Shown here piece by piece: positions 57,905 through 59,104 of a stretch of 59,104 nucleotides of DNA (positions are counted from its first letter, which is position 1; each line of letters starts with the position of its first letter). The notes under the pieces were generated by a model. It did no database searches, was not told the DNA's origin, and was given only the letters and a program-made list of their open reading frames with translations. This DNA comes from Lingula anatina. Lineage: Eukaryota > Brachiopoda > Lingulata > Lingulida > Lingulidae. The stretch lies in contig NW_019775419.1 of the NCBI RefSeq assembly GCF_001039355.2, positions 226,825 through 285,928 on the forward strand, written 5' to 3'. The position numbers and the translations under genes are program-made.

Positions 57905-59104
57905 TTAGAAGTACACTGAATCATCAGAGAAATCAAGGATTCCAAAATCTTCAGGGACCTAATGAAAAAGAATGTTCAGTATGAAACAACTTTTTCAAAT
58001 AATCAACTGTTCATCGGCATTTTAAAGTTTAAAGTTCAAGTTTAAATAGATCTGATGTATCAAGCATATTAAAGGTTGTTGTGCTATGAAATTAATTTTT
58101 TTCCAAAAATGATATCTGATATCTCGAAAGAAAATAATAATCATATGAGAGCAACTTCTTTAAGGAAATATATACCTCATGAAGTTCTTTATGTGAAGGA
58201 GATCTTATGACCTTTTCACCAGGAACCATAGCAAACTCATTTGATTCAGGGATCAAACCATCTGACATCTAACAACAAAGCAAAGTCTTTTTTAAATATA
58301 TAAGATTCTTAAAACATACAATAAAAAATGTGCCAATTTTTATTTGTCATATTTCTGGTAATCTTAAATTTGTGTGGTAATAGTAACAGACAAGGTAGAA
58401 ACAATCAAAAATACAAATAACTTGGAAAAAACTTACTGAAATGATACATGTATTCAAACAGGTGAAATATCTATGTTAATCTCTTATTCTGTTCACTTAC
58501 CAAATGCAGAGGGGACTTGTTTCCAACCATCTCATACAAACTTTCATCTGTAGCGTTGAAATCTATGTCAAAGTCGAGTTCTTGGCCAAAGTTGAGTGTG
58601 CTGCTGTCATTATCCTGGCTAACATTAATGTCCCCAGGAGGTTCATCACTGGAGTCTGGACCTGTGGATTTTTCCTCCAATTCCTGAGGATCTTTGGCTT
58701 CCAGTGCTTTCTCTTGTTTCTCAAGAAAATCATCAATGACTTCCACGGGATATGTCATCATCTTTTCTGCAATCCCCCCAAAATTGAAATTAACAAGTGC
58801 TTAGGGTATCTGCTAGCTAGGCTTATGTTAAATATAATTTTGTATAATTTTATATATAATTTTTTATATAACTGAATCTAGCACATAAAACAAACATTTA
58901 CCATACAAAATGACTAAACATTATTGACATTTTAAGCCTTCTCACCAAAGTAAGGGAACACAAGGGTCAAATGAATTACTTTGTTCAGAATAAACATAAA
59001 TGAAGTCAGTCAAAATGAAATATAATATGCACCTTCTTCAGTGAATAGAGAACTTGTAACTTCCTTCAGATCATCACTAAGATCACTACTCTGGGAGTCG
59101 TCAC
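57905..59104 (-). CDS. 3' end of an unrecognised gene, acidic C-terminal tail (partial)
   Basis: Four exons in order: 59104-59033 (cut by the window edge), 58766-58501, 58268-58176, 57958-57905. They join in frame through phase-correct GT/AG introns and end VPEDFGILDFSDDSVYF-stop. The 160-odd residues are strongly acidic and Ser-rich, beginning DDSQSSDLSDDLKEVTSSLF and including MMTYPVEVIDDFLEKQEKAL and ELDFDIDF. Three aromatic-x-x-hydrophobic motifs preceded by acidic or Ser residues occur (YEMV, FAMV, FGIL), which resemble LC3-interacting motifs; that is speculative. I do not recognise the family and the defining domains probably lie beyond the window. Confidence 0.8.

Noticed and set aside
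57905-59104. Assignment of the right-hand gene to the reticulophagy regulator (FAM134) family
   Set aside because: Only the acidic nature and an LIR-like motif agree; the characteristic C-terminal motif of that family is not seen.

Overview
This is an intron-rich, AT-rich animal nuclear genome window. It has small exons with GT/AG introns, AATAAA signals, many microsatellites and short terminal-inverted-repeat (TIR) elements. The gene content (cytosolic CysRS, eIF3m, a KIAA0930-type protein) is bilaterian. The AT-rich, repeat-dense, apparently very heterozygous character would fit a marine invertebrate such as a mollusc, but that assignment is inference.

Layout from left to right. (1) 1-5298: no recognisable gene. 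(2) 5299-24346, minus strand: a complete 21-exon cytosolic cysteinyl-tRNA synthetase (CARS1; 759 aa). Its largest intron (13203-19882) holds a separate plus-strand gene at 16217-19151. That gene encodes a 287-aa single-pass membrane protein with a short N-glycosylatable ectodomain and a 200-residue tail carrying nine tyrosines in SH2-ligand-like settings, which is the architecture of LAT-type transmembrane adaptors. (3) 24442-29539, plus strand: a complete 10-exon EIF3M (389 aa). It lies head-to-head with CARS1, with only 95 bp between the two start codons and two ETS-type CCGGAA sites in the gap. (4) 29965-44028, minus strand: a tandem cluster of papain-family (C1A) genes, with one exon-1 relic and four five-exon copies A-D. 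In every copy the catalytic Cys is replaced by Ala while the catalytic His and Asn are kept, so this is a pseudoprotease cluster. Copy A is also frameshifted. (5) 41182-54223, plus strand: a KIAA0930 homologue (418 aa) whose first exon appears twice. (6) 57905-59104, minus strand: the 3' end of an unrecognised gene with an acidic C-terminus.

The block 38433-42046 (copy C plus the first KIAA0930 exon 1) is bounded on each side by a single N and repeats 42048-45720 (copy D plus the second exon 1). The 237 bp just before the first N are identical to the 237 bp just after the second N. The simplest reading is an alternative haplotype inserted into the assembly, so copies C and D may be alleles of one gene.

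The two translation genes share a compact bidirectional promoter. The most novel items are the Cys-to-Ala pseudocathepsin family and the nested LAT-like adaptor gene with its triplicated upstream segment.
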